64,000 nucleotides of DNA from Pseudonocardia sp. EC080619-01 (lineage in GTDB: Bacteria > Actinomycetota > Actinomycetes > Mycobacteriales > Pseudonocardiaceae), in NCBI RefSeq assembly GCF_001420995.1, contig NZ_CP012184.1, forward strand, positions 3,332,501 through 3,396,500, read 5' to 3'. A program made the position numbers and the translations under genes. Below are positions 48,808 to 59,541 of this stretch, in pieces (position 1 is the first letter of the stretch; each line of letters opens with the position of its first letter). The notes under the pieces are model-generated. The model was not told the DNA's origin, searched no databases, and was given only the letters and a program-made list of their open reading frames with translations.

Positions 48808-49482
48808 TCACCGGATCCCGGCGTACCCCTCCCGTCCGGCGGCGCGGCGCAGCTCGACGCCGTCGAGGAGCAGCGCGACCTTGTCCAGCACGTGGTCCCG
48901 CGGGCCGGTCATGATGCCCCGGACCTGCTCGCGGACGGCGCCGTCGAGCGAGTCGAGGTAGGCCCGCGCCGGGTCGGACAGGTCGCCGGGGCCGCCACCC
49001 GGACCCCGTACCCAGCGGGTCTGGTGTGCGCCGTCGGCGACGACGTCGAGCACCGCGTCGGCGACCCGTACGGCGGCGGTCGGGCCGAACCCGGCGTCGT
49101 GCAGCGCGCCGACGATCCTCCGCAGCCGGTCGCCCGCCACCGCGCTGAGGTCGGCGCCGAGGTCCTGGATCAGGCCGGAGTACCGCAGCAGCAGGTCGAA
49201 CGCGAGCTCCGCCTCCTCCTCCAGGAAGGGGCGCCAGCCGTGCGCCGGGTCGGGGAGCGGGGTGCGCGCGAACACCAGCGCGATCGCCGCCGCGGCGATC
49301 TCCTCCAGCCCGTCGACGTAGCGGTAGAGGGTGCCGGGTGCGACGCCCAGACGCTCGGCGACCGCACCGACCGACAGTCGTTCGACGCCCACCTCGACGG
49401 CGGCCTCGACGATCTCCTCCCGGGTCAGGCGCGGTTTCGGTCCCGGCCGGTTCCCCGCCCGCACTCCCGGTGTGATCGGCAC
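48808..49482 (-). CDS. TetR/AcrR family transcriptional regulator
   Basis: About 224 residues. The N-terminal TetR HTH is RLTREEIVEAAVEVGVERLSVGAVAERLGVAPGTLYRYVDGLEE, in parts; the C-terminal ligand domain is helical and resembles TetR_C_33-type domains (FDLLLRYSGLIQDLG). The start is uncertain: a GTG at 49482 is used, a TTG 30 bases upstream is possible. It diverges from the siderophore ABC genes and converges with the SBP operon; which of these it controls is not evident. Confidence 0.85.
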   Translation of the reverse strand: MPITPGVRAGNRPGPKPRLTREEIVEAAVEVGVERLSVGAVAERLGVAPGTLYRYVDGLEEIAAAAIALVFARTPLPDPAHGWRPFLEEEAELAFDLLLRYSGLIQDLGADLSAVAGDRLRRIVGALHDAGFGPTAAVRVADAVLDVVADGAHQTRWVRGPGGGPGDLSDPARAYLDSLDGAVREQVRGIMTGPRDHVLDKVALLLDGVELRRAAGREGYAGIR

Positions 49483-49528
49483 CGCCGAACCGTACGGCAC
49501 CCAGGATTGCAAATGCTATTCAGAGATA

Positions 49529-49546
49529 GCTAAGGTTTGCCTAATC
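49529..49546 (+). promoter_or_regulatory. IdeR/DmdR-type iron box upstream of the siderophore ABC operon
   Basis: GCTAAGGTTTGCCTAATC; read on the other strand it contains TTAGGCAAACCTTAG, close to the TTAGGTTAGGCTAACCTAA consensus. It lies 45-62 bases before the ABC start. Iron-bound IdeR/DmdR would repress the operon. Confidence 0.75.
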
Positions 49547-49590
49547 AAGGCGCTGCGCCGCCCGCCCTGCGATCTCTGTCGGGAGACCCC

Positions 49591-51390
49591 GTGACCGCTC
49601 TCACCGAGGAGGCGACCGCGCCGCCGGTCGCGCCACCGGACCCACGGGCCCGTGCCCGGGCCGAGTCCGCGGCCCTCACCGCGCTGCTGCGCCCGGTCGC
49701 CGTCCGGATCCGGGTCGCGCAGGTCCTCGCGGCCGTCGGTGCCGCGGCGGGCCTGGTCCCGTTCGTCGCGCTCGCGCAGCTGGCGGACACACTGCTCGCC
49801 CCCGGCCCGGTCGATCCCGGCGCGGTGACGGGCACCGTGTGGCTGGTCGTCGCCGGCCTCGGGGCCCGCGGTGGCATCACCGGCCTCGCACTCGCGATCA
49901 CCCACTTCGCCGACGTCCGGCTGCAGGCGGTGCTGCGCCGCCGGATGGCCGCCCACCTGGGACGGGTGCCGCTCGGCTGGTTCTCCGAGCGTTCGTCCGG
50001 GCTGGTCCGCAAGGCCGCCCAGGACGACGTGCACGAGCTCCACCAGGTCGTCGCGCACCACCCGGTGGAGTGGGTCGCGGCCTGGATGCTGCCGCTCGCC
50101 GGACTCGGCTACCTGACCTGGCTGGACTGGCGGCTCGCCCTCCTCGCGGTGGCCACCGTGCCGTTCTACGCCGCGGCCTACGCGTACATGATGAGCGGCT
50201 ACACCGAGAAGGTCGACGAGATGCACGCCGGCCACGCCCGGATCAGCGCCGCCGTCGTCGAGTTCGTGTCGGGCATCGCCGTCGTCAAGACGTTCGGCCA
50301 GGCGCGGCGCGCGCACCGCGGCTACGCCGAGGCCGCCCGCGACTTCGGCCGGTTCTACGCCGCGTGGGTCCGCCCCATGCTGCGGATCGAGGCCGTCAGC
50401 ACGATGGCGATCTCGGCGCCGGTGGTGCTCCTCGTGTCGTGTGCGGGGGTCGTCTGGTTCACCGGTACCGGCTGGGTGACCCCGGTCGAGGGGATGACGG
50501 GGATCCTCATCGCCCTCGTCGTCCCGACGACGATCACCGCGCTCGGGTTCGGCGCGCAGAACCGGCGCACCGCCGCCGCGGCCGCGTTGCGGATCCACGA
50601 GCTGCTGGATACCCCTGTCCTGCCGGTGCCGGACGTGCCGCGGGTGCCCGAGGGGCACCGGGTGGAGCTGTCCGGGGTCCGCTTCGCCTACCCGGGCGGC
50701 GCCGAGGTGCTGCGCGGGATCGACCTGGACTGTCCGGAAGGGACGGTCACGGCGCTGGTCGGGCCGTCCGGCGCGGGCAAGAGCACCCTGGCGACCCTGG
50801 TGGCCCGGTTCCACGACGTCACCGGCGGCACGGTCCGGATCGGCGGGACCGACGTCCGGGAGATCGACCCCGAGGTGCTCTACCGGCACGTCGGCTTCGT
50901 GCTGCAGGACGTGCAGCTGCTGCACGGGACGGTCGCCGGCAACGTGCGGCTCGGCCGCCCCGGCGCGTCCGACGAGGACCTGCACGCCGCCTGCCGGGCC
51001 GCCCGCATCGACGACCGGGTCCGGGCGCTGCCACGTGGCTACGACTCGGTCGTCGGGGAGGACGCGCTGCTCTCCGGCGGTGAGGCGCAGCGGGTGTCGA
51101 TCGCCCGCGCGCTGCTCGCCGACACCCCGGTCCTGGTGCTCGACGAGGCGACCGCCTTCGCCGATCCCGAGTCGGAGGCCGAGATCCAGGACGCGCTCTC
51201 CGAGCTCGCCCGCGGGCGCACCGTGATCGTCGTGGCGCACCGGCTGTCGACGATCACCGGTGCCGACCGGATCGCCGTGGTCGACACCGGCCGCATCGTC
51301 GAGTCCGGCACGCACGACGAGCTGGTCGCCCGCGGCGGGCGCTACGCCGCGATGTGGACCGCCCACCGGGCGGGGGAGGACGTCCGATGA
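49591..51390 (+). CDS. ABC transporter, fused membrane and ATPase domains (IrtA-like, siderophore uptake)
   Basis: A 599-residue half-transporter. Six-helix exporter-type membrane domain (about 45-320; GWFSERSSGLVRKAAQDDVHE coupling region), then an ATPase domain with Walker A GPSGAGKST, signature LLSGGEAQRVSIARAL and Walker B VLVLDEATAFADPE. With the next gene it matches the IrtA/IrtB pair that imports ferric mycobactin; unlike mycobacterial IrtA it lacks the fused FAD domain, which here is a separate protein two genes on. GGGAG precedes the GTG. Confidence 0.9.
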   Translation: MTALTEEATAPPVAPPDPRARARAESAALTALLRPVAVRIRVAQVLAAVGAAAGLVPFVALAQLADTLLAPGPVDPGAVTGTVWLVVAGLGARGGITGLALAITHFADVRLQAVLRRRMAAHLGRVPLGWFSERSSGLVRKAAQDDVHELHQVVAHHPVEWVAAWMLPLAGLGYLTWLDWRLALLAVATVPFYAAAYAYMMSGYTEKVDEMHAGHARISAAVVEFVSGIAVVKTFGQARRAHRGYAEAARDFGRFYAAWVRPMLRIEAVSTMAISAPVVLLVSCAGVVWFTGTGWVTPVEGMTGILIALVVPTTITALGFGAQNRRTAAAAALRIHELLDTPVLPVPDVPRVPEGHRVELSGVRFAYPGGAEVLRGIDLDCPEGTVTALVGPSGAGKSTLATLVARFHDVTGGTVRIGGTDVREIDPEVLYRHVGFVLQDVQLLHGTVAGNVRLGRPGASDEDLHAACRAARIDDRVRALPRGYDSVVGEDALLSGGEAQRVSIARALLADTPVLVLDEATAFADPESEAEIQDALSELARGRTVIVVAHRLSTITGADRIAVVDTGRIVESGTHDELVARGGRYAAMWTAHRAGEDVR

Positions 51391-53132
51391 TCGCCGACCT
51401 GCTGCTGATCCTGGGCCCGGAGCACCGCCGCCGGCTGTTCGCCTACCTGGCCTGGGTCACCGGGTTCGGGGTGCTCCAGGGCGTCGCGACGGTCCTGCTG
51501 GTGCCCTTCCTGGAGGCCCTGCTCGCCGGGGACACCGCCGCCGCGCTCGCCTGGACCGGCGTGCTGCTCGTCGCGGTCGCCGGCGCGTGCGTCGTGTACT
51601 ACGTGCAGGCCATGGCGGGGTTCGGCGTCGCGCTCGTCGTCCTCACGACGATGCACGAGCGGCTCGGTGACCACGTGTCGTCGCTGCCGCTGGGGTGGTT
51701 CTCCTCCGAGCGGGTCGGGCGGCTGTCCCGGATCGCCACCGGCGGCACGACGATGGTGGCCGGCCTGTTCGCACACCTGCTCACCCCGCTGGTCGTGGCG
51801 ATCGTGACCCCGGCGACGATCGTGCTCGCGATGCTGCTGTTCGACTGGCGGCTCGCGCTGGCGGCCCTGGTCTGCGTCCCGCTGCTGTGGCTCGCGTTCC
51901 GGCTCGCCGCGACCTGGGTCGGCCGCGGCGACGCGCTCGACGACGCGGCGGCCGTCGACGCCGGGAACCGGGTCGTCGAGTTCGCGCGGGCCCAGCGTGT
52001 GCTCCGGGCGTTCGGCCGCGGCGCGGCCGGGTACCGGCCGCTGGAGGACGCGATCGAGGCCCAGCGGCGCGCCGGGCACCGGTCGGTCTGGCTGGCGACC
52101 GGCGGCATCGTCGCCGGCGGGTTCGCCGTCCAGGTCGCGTTCAGCGCGCTGATCCTCACCGGCGCCTACCTGGTGCTCGGTGGCTCGCTCGACGCCGTCC
52201 GGATGGTCGCGCTGGTGGCGCTGGCCGCCCGGTTCACCGGGCCGCTCGCCGAGGTCGGGGACTACGCGGGCGTCGTCCGGATCGCCCGCAACGACCTCGC
52301 CCGGCTGGTCGCGGTGCTGACCGAGGAACCGCTGCCCGAACCGGAGGTCCCGGCGGGCCGCCCCGAGCGCGGCGCGGTCGAGCTGGACCGGGTGAGCTTC
52401 GGCTACGACCCCGCGCACCCGGTCCTGCGGGAGGTGTCGCTGCGGATCCCGCCCCGCTCGACCGTCGCGCTGGTCGGTGCCTCCGGCTCCGGGAAGACGA
52501 CGGTGACCCGGCTGATCGCCCGGTTCTGGGACGCCGGCTCGGGCACCGTCCGGGTCGGCGGGGCCGACGTGCGCGACCAGACCACCGAGGACCTGATGGC
52601 CCAGCTGGCGCTGGTCTTCCAGGACGTCTACCTGTTCGACGGGACGCTGGAGGACAACGTCCGGCTCGGCCGGCCCGGCGCGAGCACTGCGGACCTCGCC
52701 GAGGCGGCCCGCCTCGCCGGGGTCACCGAGATCGTCGAGCGGCTGCCGGACGGCTGGGCGACCCGGGTCGGGGAGGGCGGCACCTCGCTGTCCGGCGGCG
52801 AGCGCCAGCGCGTGTCGATCGCGCGGGCGCTGCTGAAGGACGCCGACGTCGTCCTGCTCGACGAGGCCACGGCCGCGCTGGACCCGGAGAACGAGCGGTT
52901 CTTCACCGGGTCGATGCGGGTCCTGGCGGAGCGCAGCACGGTGCTGGTGATCGCCCACCGGCTCCCGACCGTCGTCGCCGCGGACCGGATCGTCGTGCTC
53001 CACGACGGCGGCGTCGCCGAGTCGGGGACGCACGCCGAACTGCTCGCCCGCGGTGGCCGCTACGCCGCGTTCTGGGAGTCCCGCCGCCGCGCCCGTGGCT
53101 GGCGGCTCGTCTCGACGGAGGAGAACCCGTGA
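51387..53132 (+). CDS. ABC transporter, fused membrane and ATPase domains (IrtB-like)
   Basis: A 581-residue half-transporter partner of the preceding protein. Membrane domain with GWFSSERVGRLSRIATGGTTM, ATPase domain with Walker A GASGSGKTT, LVFQDVYLFDGTLEDNVRLG, signature SLSGGERQRVSIARAL, Walker B VVLLDEATAALDPEN. The ATG overlaps the previous stop as ATGA. The heterodimer probably imports the ferric siderophore across the cytoplasmic membrane. Confidence 0.92.
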   Translation: MIADLLLILGPEHRRRLFAYLAWVTGFGVLQGVATVLLVPFLEALLAGDTAAALAWTGVLLVAVAGACVVYYVQAMAGFGVALVVLTTMHERLGDHVSSLPLGWFSSERVGRLSRIATGGTTMVAGLFAHLLTPLVVAIVTPATIVLAMLLFDWRLALAALVCVPLLWLAFRLAATWVGRGDALDDAAAVDAGNRVVEFARAQRVLRAFGRGAAGYRPLEDAIEAQRRAGHRSVWLATGGIVAGGFAVQVAFSALILTGAYLVLGGSLDAVRMVALVALAARFTGPLAEVGDYAGVVRIARNDLARLVAVLTEEPLPEPEVPAGRPERGAVELDRVSFGYDPAHPVLREVSLRIPPRSTVALVGASGSGKTTVTRLIARFWDAGSGTVRVGGADVRDQTTEDLMAQLALVFQDVYLFDGTLEDNVRLGRPGASTADLAEAARLAGVTEIVERLPDGWATRVGEGGTSLSGGERQRVSIARALLKDADVVLLDEATAALDPENERFFTGSMRVLAERSTVLVIAHRLPTVVAADRIVVLHDGGVAESGTHAELLARGGRYAAFWESRRRARGWRLVSTEENP

Positions 53133-54004
53133 CCCAGCCCCTCCCGCCCTACGTGCTCGGCCGCGTGACCGGCGTCGAGCCCCTGACCCCGCGGATGCGG
53201 CGCATCACGCTGTCCGCCGACGACTGGCTGGGCGCCCGCGAGGTCGCGCCGGACCAGCAGGTGAAGCTCTTCCTCGCCCGCGACGGCGGCGTCCCCGAGA
53301 TCCCCGGAGCCCCGGAGGACGGCAGCGGCGTGGCGGGCTGGTACGCGCGCTACCTCGCCGTCCCCGAGGAGCGGCGGCCCTGGATGCGGTCCTACACGGT
53401 GCGCACGCTGGACCCGGAGCACGGCCGGATGGTGATCGACTTCGTGCTGCACGACGACGGCACGCACGGTCCGCACGGCACGGACGACGCCGGGCTGGCG
53501 AGCCGGTGGGCGGCCCGCGCCGCGATCGGCGACGTCGTCGGGGTGCTCGGACCGGCCGTCGCCGGCTACCGGACGCCGTCGGAGCAGCCGGTCCGGCTGT
53601 TCGCCGGGGACGAGACCGCGCTGCCGGCGATCGCGGCCTCGCTGGAGGCGCTGCCCGCGGGTGTGCGCGCGGTCGCCGTCGTCGAGGTCGCGGGCCCGGC
53701 CGAGGAACAGCGGCTGGACTCGCCCGCCGAGCTGGCCGTGCACTGGGTGCACCGGCCGTCGTCGCTGCTCGACGCGGTGCGCGCGGCCGAGCTGCCCGAC
53801 GGCGAGGTCTTCGCCTGGGTGGCGGGGGAGGCGTCGTCGGTGCGGGCGGTGCGCAGGCACCTCGTCGGTGATCGCGGGCTGGACAAGCGGGCGGTCGCCT
53901 TCACCGGCTACTGGCGTCGCGACCTCACCCAGGACGACGCCCCGACGGCGCAGGACGTCGCCGACGCGAACGAGCAGATGGGGGAATCGAGTCACCCCGC
54001 GTAA
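53129..54004 (+). CDS. Siderophore-interacting protein (FAD-dependent ferric-siderophore reductase)
   Basis: A 291-residue SIP/ViuB-family flavoprotein. The FAD domain has PRMRRITLSADDW and the RSYTVRTLD motif; the C-terminal part has [38 protein letters not shown] and GYWRRDL. It reduces the imported ferric complex to release iron. It substitutes for the FAD domain that is fused in mycobacterial IrtA. GTG start in a GTGA overlap. Confidence 0.94.
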   Translation: MTQPLPPYVLGRVTGVEPLTPRMRRITLSADDWLGAREVAPDQQVKLFLARDGGVPEIPGAPEDGSGVAGWYARYLAVPEERRPWMRSYTVRTLDPEHGRMVIDFVLHDDGTHGPHGTDDAGLASRWAARAAIGDVVGVLGPAVAGYRTPSEQPVRLFAGDETALPAIAASLEALPAGVRAVAVVEVAGPAEEQRLDSPAELAVHWVHRPSSLLDAVRAAELPDGEVFAWVAGEASSVRAVRRHLVGDRGLDKRAVAFTGYWRRDLTQDDAPTAQDVADANEQMGESSHPA

Positions 54005-54052
54005 TGATCGCCAGGTGAGATCCGTCATCAATTCAGATGACGCTATCTCTTG

Positions 54053-54070
54053 TTAAGGCCAGGCTAACTT
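54053..54070 (+). promoter_or_regulatory. IdeR/DmdR-type iron box upstream of the siderophore biosynthesis genes
   Basis: TTAAGGCCAGGCTAACTT, with AGGCTAAC matching the consensus core exactly. It lies 45-62 bases before the binding-protein start, the same distance as the first iron box. Confidence 0.78.
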
Positions 54071-54114
54071 CATAAGTTCGTCGCATCAGCGAAGAATGCG
54101 AAGGAGGCCCGAAG

Positions 54115-55113
54115 ATGCCGGGTTCATCGACTGCGCGCGCGCTCGCGGCAGCGTCGCTCGCCGTCCTGCTGGGACTGGTGGCGGGATGCGGGTCCGGTGG
54201 CGGGGGCGGCGACGCCGAGGCATCCGGGGCCCGGACCATCACGACCGACCGGGGGCCGCTGGAGGTCCCGTCGGCGCCGCAGCGCGTCGTCAACCTCAAC
54301 GGCGGCCTCGCGAGCTACCTGTACGCGCTCGACGTCCCGCCGGTCGCGACCGACACCCGGGTCCTCGGTGTCACGAACTTCGACGGCGGGTTCCCGCCGG
54401 CCTGGGCCGACCGGGCCCGTGAGGCGGGCACCGAGCAGCTGCCCGCCGGGGACTCGCTCAGCATCGAGGCCGTCGCGGCCGCCCAGCCGGACCTGATCAT
54501 CGGCGGTGGCCAGGGCATCACCGCGGTCCAGGCCATGCAGGCCTACGACCAGCTCGCGGCGATCGCGCCGACCGTGCTGGTGCCGCGCACCCTGACCGGC
54601 TGGCAGGACCAGCTGGACGCCGTCGCCGACGCGGTGAACAAGGCGGACGCCGTCCCGGCCCTGCTGGACCAGTACCAGGCCAAGCTGGACGAGGTGAAGG
54701 GCCAGGTCACGCCCCCGGCCGGCGAGACCGTCTACATCGGGTCGTTCGCCTCGGAGAAGCTCTACCTGATCCCGTCGACCGCGGCGCTGCCCGCACTCGG
54801 CCAGGACCTCGGCGTGACCCCGTCCGACGTCGTCGCGAAGGTGCCGGATGCCCGGCTCGCCAGCACCGGCGACTCGATGGAGGTCAGCCCCGAGCTCCTG
54901 AGCGAGGTCGCGAACGCGCCGAACGCCATCGTGGTCGACAGCGGCGGGAGGTCGCTCGAGGAGCTGAAGCAGGACCCGAACTTCGCCCAGCTGCCCGCAT
55001 TCCGGTCCGGCAACGTCTGGGAGCTCCCGGCGACCAGCTACCGCCCCGACTTCGACGGCGTGCTGTCCACCCTGGACGAGTTCGGGCAGATCTTCCCGCG
55101 GCAGGGCGGCTGA
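54115..55113 (+). CDS. Iron-siderophore substrate-binding lipoprotein (FecB/FepB class)
   Basis: A 332-residue lipoprotein: signal peptide with lipobox LVAGC at about residue 25, then a helical-backbone class III binding protein ([57 protein letters not shown]). It binds the ferric siderophore outside the membrane and delivers it, probably to the ABC pair upstream or to a separate FecCD system. GAAGGAGG precedes the ATG. Two bases separate it from entA. Confidence 0.93.
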   Translation: MPGSSTARALAAASLAVLLGLVAGCGSGGGGGDAEASGARTITTDRGPLEVPSAPQRVVNLNGGLASYLYALDVPPVATDTRVLGVTNFDGGFPPAWADRAREAGTEQLPAGDSLSIEAVAAAQPDLIIGGGQGITAVQAMQAYDQLAAIAPTVLVPRTLTGWQDQLDAVADAVNKADAVPALLDQYQAKLDEVKGQVTPPAGETVYIGSFASEKLYLIPSTAALPALGQDLGVTPSDVVAKVPDARLASTGDSMEVSPELLSEVANAPNAIVVDSGGRSLEELKQDPNFAQLPAFRSGNVWELPATSYRPDFDGVLSTLDEFGQIFPRQGG

Positions 55114-55115
55114 CC

Positions 55116-55883
55116 GTGGCCGCGTCCGCAGCACTCGTGACCGGCGGGGCCCGGGGCATCGGTGCGGCCGTGGCGGCCGCGCTGGCCGCCGACGGACGTC
55201 CGGTGGCCCTGCTCGACCGTGATCCCGCGGTGCGGGACACCGCGGCCGGGCTCACCGGCCCGGCTGCGCTCGGCCTGGTCGCCGACGTCGCCGACGCCGG
55301 CGCCGTCGACCGCGCCGTCGGCGAGGCGGAGCGCGAGCTCGGCCCGCTCGGCGTGCTGGTCAACGCCGCCGGTGTGCTGCGGACCGGGACGGTGCTCGAC
55401 GCGGACGCCGACGACCTCGCGACCTGCCTGGCGGTCAACACCACCGGGGTGTGGAACACCGGGCGGGCCGCGGGCCGGCGGATGTACGGCCGCGGGTCCG
55501 GGTCGATCGTCACGGTCGCCTCGGACGCCTCCCGTACCCCGCGGACCGGGATGGCCGCCTACGCGGCGTCCAAGGCCGCGTCGGTGTCCCTGACCCGCAC
55601 CCTGGGTCTCGAGCTGGCGCCGCACGTCCGCTGCAACGTCGTGTGTCCCGGTGCCACGGACACGGCCATGCAGCGGGCCCTCTGGCCGGACCCGTCCGAC
55701 GACGGCGGGGCCACCGCCGTCGTCGCGGGTGCACCGGAGCGCTACCGCCTCGGCATCCCGCTCGGCCGCATCGCCGACCCCGGCGACGTCGCGGCCGCCG
55801 TGCTGTTCCTCGCGGGCGACGGCGCCCGGCACGTCACCATGCAGTCCCTGACCGTCGACGGCGGCGCGAGCCTCGGTCTCTGA
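55116..55883 (+). CDS. entA: 2,3-dihydro-2,3-dihydroxybenzoate dehydrogenase
   Basis: A 255-residue short-chain dehydrogenase: [12 protein letters not shown] (NAD binding), NAAG, the Ser in VTVASDAS, catalytic YAASK, and CPGATDT, which is typical of EntA/DhbA. It forms 2,3-dihydroxybenzoate, the aryl cap of the siderophore. GTG start; context with isochorismate synthase and DHB-AMP ligase makes the assignment firm. Confidence 0.93.
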   Translation: MAASAALVTGGARGIGAAVAAALAADGRPVALLDRDPAVRDTAAGLTGPAALGLVADVADAGAVDRAVGEAERELGPLGVLVNAAGVLRTGTVLDADADDLATCLAVNTTGVWNTGRAAGRRMYGRGSGSIVTVASDASRTPRTGMAAYAASKAASVSLTRTLGLELAPHVRCNVVCPGATDTAMQRALWPDPSDDGGATAVVAGAPERYRLGIPLGRIADPGDVAAAVLFLAGDGARHVTMQSLTVDGGASLGL

Positions 55884-55961
55884 GCCACGAGACGGGCCGG
55901 TACCCGGCCCCGACGAGACGCCACCCTCCGCCGCCCGGCGACGACCGGAAGGAAACGTCAG

Positions 55962-57158
55962 TTGTCCAGCCCCGCCCCCGCGCGTCCGCTCCCGGAGCAC
56001 GACAGCGGTGACCTGCTCGCCGCGTACCTGCCCGGGTCGTTCTTCCACCGGTCACCACGCGGGACCCTGCTCGCCGACGGTGTGCACACCGTCGTCCCGG
56101 AGTCCCCGGGCTCCCCCGGGGACGCGGTCGCCGGGACGCTCGCCGCCGTCGCCGACGCCGGTCACCCCGACCCGGTGGTGGTCGGTGCGATCGGGTTCGC
56201 CCCCGGCGCGCCGCGCAGCCTCCACGTCCCCGCCCTGGTGCGCCGCGCCGCCCCGTCCCCGGCGGCGTCCGGCCCGGTCCGGGTCCCGGAACCGCCGGGC
56301 TCGCGCTGGTCGGTGCGTCACGAACCGGCCCCCGAGACCTACGCCGACGGGGTGCGCCGGGCGCTCGGCATGATCGGGGAGGGCCGGCTGGAGAAGGTCG
56401 TCCTGGCGCGGGCGCTGGAGCTGACCTCGCAGACCCCGGTCCCGGTGCGGGACCTGCTCACCCGGCTCGCGCTGGCCGACCCGGCCGCGTTCGCGTTCGC
56501 CGCGGACGTCACCGCGCCCGGCGACCCCGCGCTGCGCACGCTGGTCGGTGCGAGCCCGGAGCTACTGGTCTCCCGCGAGGGCGGCACCGTGGTGACCAAC
56601 CCGCTCGCCGGGTCGATCCCGCGGTCCGACGACCCGGCCGAGAACGAGGCCCGGATCGCAGCGCTGAAGGTGTCGGAGAAGGACCTCGCCGAGCACGCGC
56701 TCGTCGCCGACCGGGTCGTCGCCGTGCTGCGCGGGTTCTGCACCGAGGTCGACGCGCCCACCGAGCCCGAGGTCATCGGCACCGCCACCATGTGGCACCT
56801 GTCCAGCCGGATCTCCGGGCGGCTCGCCGACCCGTCGGTGAGCGCGCTGCACCTGGCGCACGCGCTGCACCCGACCCCCGCCGTGTGCGGGGTGCCGGTG
56901 CCCGCCGCCCGGGAGGCGATCGGCGAGCTCGAACCGTCGGACCGCGGCTACTACAGCGGGATGACCGGCTGGGTCGACGCCGACGGCGACGGCGAGTGGG
57001 TGCTGGCCATCCGCAGCGCCGAGGTGTGCGACCGGACCGTGCGGCTGTACGCCGGGGCGGGCATCGTCGCCGGGTCGGACCCGGACTCCGAGGTCGCCGA
57101 GACCCGCGCGAAGTTCCGCACGATGCTGCGGGCCATCGGGGTCGAGGCCGTCGCATGA
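55962..57158 (+). CDS. entC: Isochorismate synthase
   Basis: A 398-residue chorismate-binding enzyme (DhbC/EntC) that converts chorismate to isochorismate. Seen: [42 protein letters not shown] in parts, [29 protein letters not shown] and [28 protein letters not shown] start with GGAAGGAAA upstream. Its stop overlaps the start of the ligase gene. Confidence 0.95.
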   Translation: MSSPAPARPLPEHDSGDLLAAYLPGSFFHRSPRGTLLADGVHTVVPESPGSPGDAVAGTLAAVADAGHPDPVVVGAIGFAPGAPRSLHVPALVRRAAPSPAASGPVRVPEPPGSRWSVRHEPAPETYADGVRRALGMIGEGRLEKVVLARALELTSQTPVPVRDLLTRLALADPAAFAFAADVTAPGDPALRTLVGASPELLVSREGGTVVTNPLAGSIPRSDDPAENEARIAALKVSEKDLAEHALVADRVVAVLRGFCTEVDAPTEPEVIGTATMWHLSSRISGRLADPSVSALHLAHALHPTPAVCGVPVPAAREAIGELEPSDRGYYSGMTGWVDADGDGEWVLAIRSAEVCDRTVRLYAGAGIVAGSDPDSEVAETRAKFRTMLRAIGVEAVA

Positions 57159-58870
57159 CCGGGCCCGACCACGTCGCCTGGCCGCCGGAGGTCGCCGCGC
57201 GGTACCGCGCGGCCGGGTACTGGCACGGCCGCTCCTTCGGGGCCTGGCTGTCGCTGCTGGCCGCGGCGCACCCGGAGCGCACCGCCGTCGTCGGGCGGAC
57301 CGGTGGCACCGAGCACCGCTGGACCTTCGCCGACCTCGACCGCCGGGCGCACCGGCTGGCCGCGGGCCTGCACGGGCTCGGGATCCGGCCCGGCGAGAAC
57401 GTCGTGCTCCAGCTGCCGAACGTCCCCGAGTTCCTGCCGGTCGTGTTCGCGCTGTTCCGGGTGGGTGCCCGGCCGGTGTTCGCGCTGCCGGCGCACCGGG
57501 AGACCGAGCTGCGCCACGTCGCGGAGTGGTCGGAGGCCGCGGCGGTGCTCACCGTCGACGCGCACGCCCGGTACGACCACGGCGCGCTCGCCCGCGCCAC
57601 CGCCGGCGCCGTCGGCTCCGTCCGCGAGACGATCGTGCTGGACACCGGCGCCGGCGGCACCACGGACGGGACGGTCCCGCTGGCCGGCCTGGACGCCGAC
57701 CCGGTCGCGCTGCCCGACCCGGACCCGGAGGGCGTGGCGTTCCTGCAGCTCTCCGGCGGGTCCACCGGGCTGCCGAAGCTGATCCCGCGGACCCACGACG
57801 ACTACCTCCACAGCGTCCGGGAGAGCGCCCGGATCTGCGGTCTGCGGCCGGACAGCGTCTACCTCGCCGCGCTGCCCGCGGCGCACAACTTCCCGCTCAG
57901 CTCGCCCGGTGTCCTCGGCGCGCTGCACGCGGGCGCGGCCTCGGTGTTCGCCCCGGCCCCCGATCCGTCGACGGCGTTCGCGCTGGTCGAGCGGGAACGG
58001 GTGACGATCACCGGGCTGGTCCCGCCGCTCGCGGCGGCCTGGGCCGACGCGGCCGCCCGCACCTCGCACGACCTGTCCAGTCTGGAGGTCGTCCTCGTCG
58101 GCGGGGCGAAGTGCGGGCCGGAGCTGGCAGGACGGATCGGCCCGGCGCTGGGCTGCCGGTTGCAGCAGGTCTTCGGGATGGCCGAGGGCCTGGTCAACTA
58201 CACCCGCCTCGACGACCCCGACGAGCTCGTCCTGACCACCCAGGGCCGGCCGATCTCGGCCGACGACGAGATCCGGGTCGTCGACCCGGACGACCCGGCG
58301 GCGCCGTCGACGGCCGAGGTGGAGCCGGGCCGGGCCGGCGCGCTGCTCACCCGCGGGCCGTACACGATCCGCGGCTACTTCCGCGCCGCCGAGCACAACG
58401 CGACCGCCTTCACCGACGACGGCTTCTACCGGACCGGTGACCTGGTCCGCCGCACCCCGACCGGGCACCTGGAGGTCGTGGGCCGGGTGAAGGAGCAGGT
58501 CAACCGGGGCGGGGAGAAGGTCGCGCCGACCGAGGTGGAGGACCACCTCATGGCGCACCCCGACGTGCTGGACGCCGCCGTCATCGGCGTCCCGGACGGC
58601 TACCTCGGCGAACGGACCTGCGCCTACGTCGTGCCCCGGCCGGGCACCGACGCACCGGCCGGGTCGGTGCTGCGCCGGTTCGTCCGCGAGCGCGGGGTGG
58701 CCGCGTTCAAGGTGCCGGACCTGATCGAGATCGTTCCCGGCTTCCCGGTGACGGGGGTCGGCAAGACCAGCAAGCGCGAGCTGCGCGAGGCGCTGCGCGC
58801 ACGCGCCGCGGCACCCGCCGCGGCCGACACCGGCGGGGCGGACCCCTCGTCGGCCGACGAGGAGAGGTGA
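57155..58870 (+). CDS. entE: 2,3-dihydroxybenzoate-AMP ligase
   Basis: A 571-residue stand-alone adenylation enzyme (DhbE/EntE) that activates 2,3-dihydroxybenzoate and loads it on the aryl carrier protein. Core motifs: [36 protein letters not shown]. The pocket reads [11 protein letters not shown], with Asn where amino-acid-activating domains have Asp, and [16 protein letters not shown], both diagnostic for DHB. ATGA overlap with entC. The last ~30 residues are an acidic/Ala-rich extra tail. Confidence 0.96.
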   Translation: MTGPDHVAWPPEVAARYRAAGYWHGRSFGAWLSLLAAAHPERTAVVGRTGGTEHRWTFADLDRRAHRLAAGLHGLGIRPGENVVLQLPNVPEFLPVVFALFRVGARPVFALPAHRETELRHVAEWSEAAAVLTVDAHARYDHGALARATAGAVGSVRETIVLDTGAGGTTDGTVPLAGLDADPVALPDPDPEGVAFLQLSGGSTGLPKLIPRTHDDYLHSVRESARICGLRPDSVYLAALPAAHNFPLSSPGVLGALHAGAASVFAPAPDPSTAFALVERERVTITGLVPPLAAAWADAAARTSHDLSSLEVVLVGGAKCGPELAGRIGPALGCRLQQVFGMAEGLVNYTRLDDPDELVLTTQGRPISADDEIRVVDPDDPAAPSTAEVEPGRAGALLTRGPYTIRGYFRAAEHNATAFTDDGFYRTGDLVRRTPTGHLEVVGRVKEQVNRGGEKVAPTEVEDHLMAHPDVLDAAVIGVPDGYLGERTCAYVVPRPGTDAPAGSVLRRFVRERGVAAFKVPDLIEIVPGFPVTGVGKTSKRELREALRARAAAPAAADTGGADPSSADEER

Positions 58871-58875
58871 GCGAG

Positions 58876-59541
58876 ATGTCCCTGCCCCGGATCGAGCCCT
58901 ACCCGCTGCCGGCCCCGGCCGAGCGCCCGGCCGGACGGGTCGCGTGGCAGCCGGACGCGTCCCGGGCCGCGCTGCTGGTCCACGACATGCAGCGCTACTT
59001 CCTGGCGCCCTACGCCGGCTCCCCGGTCCCGGAGGTCGTCGCGAACATCGCGGCCCTGCTGGCCGCCTGCCGGGAGCGCGGCGTGCCGGTGTTCTACACC
59101 GCCCAGCCGGGCCGGCAGGACCCCGCCGACCGCGGGCTGCTCACCGACTTCTGGGGTGACGGGATCGGCGCGGTGATCGACGACGACCCGGCCGCCGCCG
59201 ACGTGGTCGACGAGCTCGCGCCGCAGCCCGGCGACGAGGTCCTCACCAAGTGGCGCTACAGCGCGTTCCAGCGCAGCACGTTCGCCGAGCGCCTCGCCGA
59301 GGGCGGCCGGGACCAGCTGCTCGTCACCGGGATCTACGCGCACATCGGCTGCCAGGCCACGGCCGTCGAGGCGTTCATGCGCGACGTCGCCCCGTTCCTG
59401 GTGGCCGACGCCGTCGCCGACTTCTCCCGCCGCCACCACGACGCCGCGTGCGAGTACGTCGCCCAGCGCTGTGGCGTGGTGACCGGCACCGCCGACGTCC
59501 TCGGGGCGTTCGCCGCCACCCCGGCCGGGGTGGGCGGATGA
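58876..59541 (+). CDS. Isochorismatase (EntB N-terminal type, no carrier domain)
   Basis: A 221-residue isochorismatase that removes pyruvate from isochorismate. Seen: [15 protein letters not shown] (family start), [12 protein letters not shown] with the catalytic Asp, [10 protein letters not shown] with the Lys, [20 protein letters not shown]. EntB and DhbB usually carry a C-terminal aryl carrier domain; here it is a separate gene. The ATG at 58876 has AGGTGAG upstream; a GTG at 58867 would overlap the previous stop and is the alternative. Confidence 0.95.
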   Translation: MSLPRIEPYPLPAPAERPAGRVAWQPDASRAALLVHDMQRYFLAPYAGSPVPEVVANIAALLAACRERGVPVFYTAQPGRQDPADRGLLTDFWGDGIGAVIDDDPAAADVVDELAPQPGDEVLTKWRYSAFQRSTFAERLAEGGRDQLLVTGIYAHIGCQATAVEAFMRDVAPFLVADAVADFSRRHHDAACEYVAQRCGVVTGTADVLGAFAATPAGVGG

